From: JAADHX01 sp964569385
GTDB lineage: Bacteria; Actinomycetota; Acidimicrobiia; Acidimicrobiales; Poriferisodalaceae
Direction: 5' to 3'
DNA: 16,026 nucleotides
Assembly: GCA_964569385.1 (NCBI GenBank)
Contig: CAZMUM010000067.1
Location: 1-16,026, forward strand
Shown: positions 14,052-16,026 of the stretch, piece after piece
Position numbering within the stretch: the first letter of the stretch is position 1
How the letters are laid out: the number at the start of each line of letters is the position of its first letter
Notes under the pieces: model-generated
Seen by the model: the letters and a program-made list of their open reading frames with translations, nothing else
What the model was told of the DNA's origin: nothing
Databases searched by the model: none
Made by a program: the position numbers and the translations under genes

Positions 14052-15382
14052 ACTCTGATCTTGTAGACCAGCTCGGTGCCTATCGTGCTGTGCTCGAAGA
14101 TGCAATGGACGAGGCGGAGTCGATCGATGATGCGAGCCCTTGGAATAACGGGCCTTCGTCTGGTGCGTCTCACGGACTAGATGAGCCGATAGTGGTTTCG
14201 CTCACTGACAGCGAACCGACCAGGAGGTCTTGGAAGGCCATCGCCGGGCTAGTCGCCGCAGCCGCGTTCCTGACCGTAGGAGTTGTACTGACGACAGGCG
14301 ATGACAAGGGCGTCGTTGATGTGTCCGACGGCAGGCGCGCCACCGAGCCGGCTGTCGCTGAGTCTCCACCGCCAGAAGCAAGCGTCACGGAATCGACGCT
14401 AGATACGTTGCCGGGCAGGTCGAACGCTGACAGCGTCGAGCAGCGCCGGATTGAGGACGCGGCATTCTTTCGGCTCGGCGTGATCAACCAATCTGGACAG
14501 GTCCACCTGTCGTTGTCCGACTACGCCCAGATTCGAGCCGAAGCCTGCGCTGGCGCTGTCAACCAGCCCAGCGAACTGGTCGAGCTAGCCCGTCGCTGGG
14601 GGCTCGCTGGATTGTTGTTCGATGAAGAGCAGAGCGCGAACGGGCTGTGGATGGCGGCGCGCGCCTCGTGTCCTGAGATGTTCGACGACCAAGACTTCAC
14701 TAAGGGCCCCCCGTTTGCCCTCGGCAGTGGCGGGTCCCAGCAGACACTGACCTCGCCGCCGCCGGCGGGTGCTCAGGTTGCTTTTGTCGATGCCAGCGTT
14801 CTAGAAGACCCGCAATGGAGGTGGTCTGGCGACCAGAAGATACTGATAGGGACCACGACGCTTTCGCCCGAACAGACCATCGACCACTTTCTCGGAGCGT
14901 TCTCTGATGCGTGGACGGTGAACGAAGTCTTGGGCCCGGTGGTAGATATTTCGGGCTCGGGACCTCTTTGGTCGATGGACATTTTCGGCGAGGGGTTCAC
15001 GGGAGTAGTTGATGTGACTGATGGCGGCGCTGAGACGTTCGTCCTCTTGGCCGTCGTCGACAGCGTGTACCCCCTCGCGGTCGTCGCCGCGAACCCGGCA
15101 CTGGACGGTGACCTCGACTGCCTCACTGGTATCCAATGGAATGCCATCTTCACGATCGCCCCGGATGCCTCAGGCCCAGACAATCCCGAGGCAGCCCTCG
15201 ACCAGTACCTTGAACCGCTCCGCCTTCGACACGATCTGGACCTGGTATCCCACGTGCGCCCTGGGGTCGGGTCTCTAACAGCTGACGGACGCGAGGTGAT
15301 CGTGGCGTACACAGTTAGCGTTCCGGCGGCTGGCTATTTCGTCGAAAGAGTCAAAGGTTGCGAACCCTATTCGCCCGGCTGA
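14048..15382 (+). CDS. Single-pass membrane protein, likely anti-sigma partner
   Basis: 444 aa from ATG 14048, inside the sigma-factor stop. The cytoplasmic N-terminus (1-62) is acidic and helical at first (DLVDQLGAYRAVLEDAMDEA), then comes a membrane segment (SWKAIAGLVAAAAFLTVGVVLTT, about 61-83), a Pro/Ser/Thr-rich linker (to about 130) and a large outer domain of roughly 310 residues with Cys at about 172, 211, 359 and 437. Overlapping translation with an ECF factor and this topology fit an anti-sigma factor. There is no zinc-binding HxxxCxxC motif, and I do not recognise the outer domain. The role is inferred from context. Confidence 0.7.
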   Translation: MNSDLVDQLGAYRAVLEDAMDEAESIDDASPWNNGPSSGASHGLDEPIVVSLTDSEPTRRSWKAIAGLVAAAAFLTVGVVLTTGDDKGVVDVSDGRRATEPAVAESPPPEASVTESTLDTLPGRSNADSVEQRRIEDAAFFRLGVINQSGQVHLSLSDYAQIRAEACAGAVNQPSELVELARRWGLAGLLFDEEQSANGLWMAARASCPEMFDDQDFTKGPPFALGSGGSQQTLTSPPPAGAQVAFVDASVLEDPQWRWSGDQKILIGTTTLSPEQTIDHFLGAFSDAWTVNEVLGPVVDISGSGPLWSMDIFGEGFTGVVDVTDGGAETFVLLAVVDSVYPLAVVAANPALDGDLDCLTGIQWNAIFTIAPDASGPDNPEAALDQYLEPLRLRHDLDLVSHVRPGVGSLTADGREVIVAYTVSVPAAGYFVERVKGCEPYSPG

Positions 15383-15413
15383 ATGAACGGCTGGCTTGCG
15401 CTGCGTCTGCCTC

Positions 15414-15419
15414 TAGTGT
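15414..15419 (+). promoter_or_regulatory. -10 box for the APH-family gene
   Basis: TAGTGT is followed by 6 nt and the GTG at 15426, again the spacing of a leaderless message. The surrounding TGCCTCTAGTGTTCG closely resembles TGCCTCTAGTTTTCG at 967-981 before the integrase (14 of 15 bases), which may be shared promoter sequence or chance. Confidence 0.35.
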
Positions 15420-15425
15420 TCGTAG

Positions 15426-16026
15426 GTGCTACTGGGTCCTGTGTCTGACGATCTCGCGCTCTCAAATGCTCGACGCGTTCTCGGGCCGGATGCCACGGTC
15501 GTGACCCGCTTGCCGATTGGATTCGGGAACGTGAACTGGCGCGTTCGCGGAGAACGCAGCGACTACATCCTCAAGATTGGCGCGGCCGAATCATTCGCGA
15601 AGTGGAGCGCTGGCGAGCGCGGGCGCCTATCCGCAAAAGCTGCTGGCCTGCCCGTGCCGGGTCTGCTCGACATCGAAGTGACCAACAAACACGTCGTGCG
15701 GGTCTACGAGTGGATCGATGGTGTGTCTCCTAGGTCGCTCGATCGAGCCGGGCAACGCCGTTTCGGTGAGCACCTCGGTTCGGCTATCGCTCAACTTCAT
15801 GTAGAAGACCTCGGCTCGTACAGCTCTCGGCTCGATCTGTCTGGCCCCTCGTTCGCGAACTGGGGCGACTATGTGACGCACCGACTGGCTCAGATCCGGG
15901 CACGCGCCGACGCCAACCAGTTCCCGCCGAGTGCCGTGGTCGATCAGGTCGCTGGTGCGGTCGATGCGATTGTCGACCAAGTGAGTGCGTCGGCTCGGGC
16001 GGTGACCTGTCATCGAGATCTACACG
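15426..16026 (+). CDS. Aminoglycoside phosphotransferase (APH)-family kinase, 3' partial
   Basis: Open to the window edge, 200 codons. After GTG 15426 (or GTG 15441, reading VSDDLALSNARRVLG) come a nucleotide loop, RLPIGFGNVNWRV, the ATP-binding Lys in YILKIG, hinge VRVYEWIDGV, and at the very end VTCHRDLH, the start of the catalytic loop HxDxxxxN. In APH and choline/homoserine-kinase relatives that loop carries the catalytic Asp. The family phosphorylates antibiotics, sugars or amino-alcohols; this member's substrate cannot be told. It starts 44 bp after the membrane-protein gene, with its own likely promoter. The DFG-like Asp and the C-terminal lobe lie beyond the window. Confidence 0.8.
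   Translation, partial: MLLGPVSDDLALSNARRVLGPDATVVTRLPIGFGNVNWRVRGERSDYILKIGAAESFAKWSAGERGRLSAKAAGLPVPGLLDIEVTNKHVVRVYEWIDGVSPRSLDRAGQRRFGEHLGSAIAQLHVEDLGSYSSRLDLSGPSFANWGDYVTHRLAQIRARADANQFPPSAVVDQVAGAVDAIVDQVSASARAVTCHRDLH

Overview
This is a high-GC actinobacterial chromosome segment. An Acidimicrobiia-type (Ilumatobacter-like) host is my best guess. The reasons are a Thr-rich lipoprotein linker ending in TTTVPPPP, an F420-type PPOX oxidoreductase, an MpaB/DUF2236 oxygenase, a DUF7715 remnant, and many starts placed 6-7 nt after a TANNNT box, as in leaderless transcripts. The taxonomic call is inference; no rRNA, tRNA or CRISPR was seen.

Left part (1 to about 6.0 kb) is an accessory island full of toxin-antitoxin (TA) genes and wreckage. 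After the tail of an unknown gene (1-186) comes a repeat of about 155 bp (733-887) ending in the last 25 codons of an acyl-CoA dehydrogenase (ACAD). A perfect 10-bp inverted repeat (884-915) overlaps its stop codon. A frameshifted and truncated tyrosine integrase (990-1864), a HipB/HipA kinase pair (1919-3446) and a VapB/VapC pair (3699-4294) follow. A second copy of the same repeat with the ACAD tail (4423-4579) closes the block. I read 0.9-4.6 kb as a small integrative element that used an ACAD 3' end as attachment site. Beyond it lie a decaying MNT/HEPN pair, a DUF433 antitoxin with a truncated DUF5615-type partner, and a DUF7715 gene broken by an in-frame TGA.

Middle part (6.2-12.05 kb) is more ordinary. 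It holds an MpaB-like oxygenase, a convergent PQQ-propeller lipoprotein, a 5'-truncated class A beta-lactamase-like gene whose broken end abuts a third, partial copy of the repeat (9971-10042), an F420-type PPOX oxidoreductase, a TauD/TfdA C-terminal scrap, and a FabH-like ketoacyl synthase on the minus strand.

Right part (12.05-16.03 kb) holds a degraded nucleotidyltransferase tail and a two-gene minus-strand cassette that looks like an unrecognised TA pair; its second gene lacks any normal start codon. A divergent ECF sigma factor follows, overlapping by 4 nt a large single-pass membrane protein that is probably its regulator. An APH-family kinase is cut by the window edge inside its catalytic loop.
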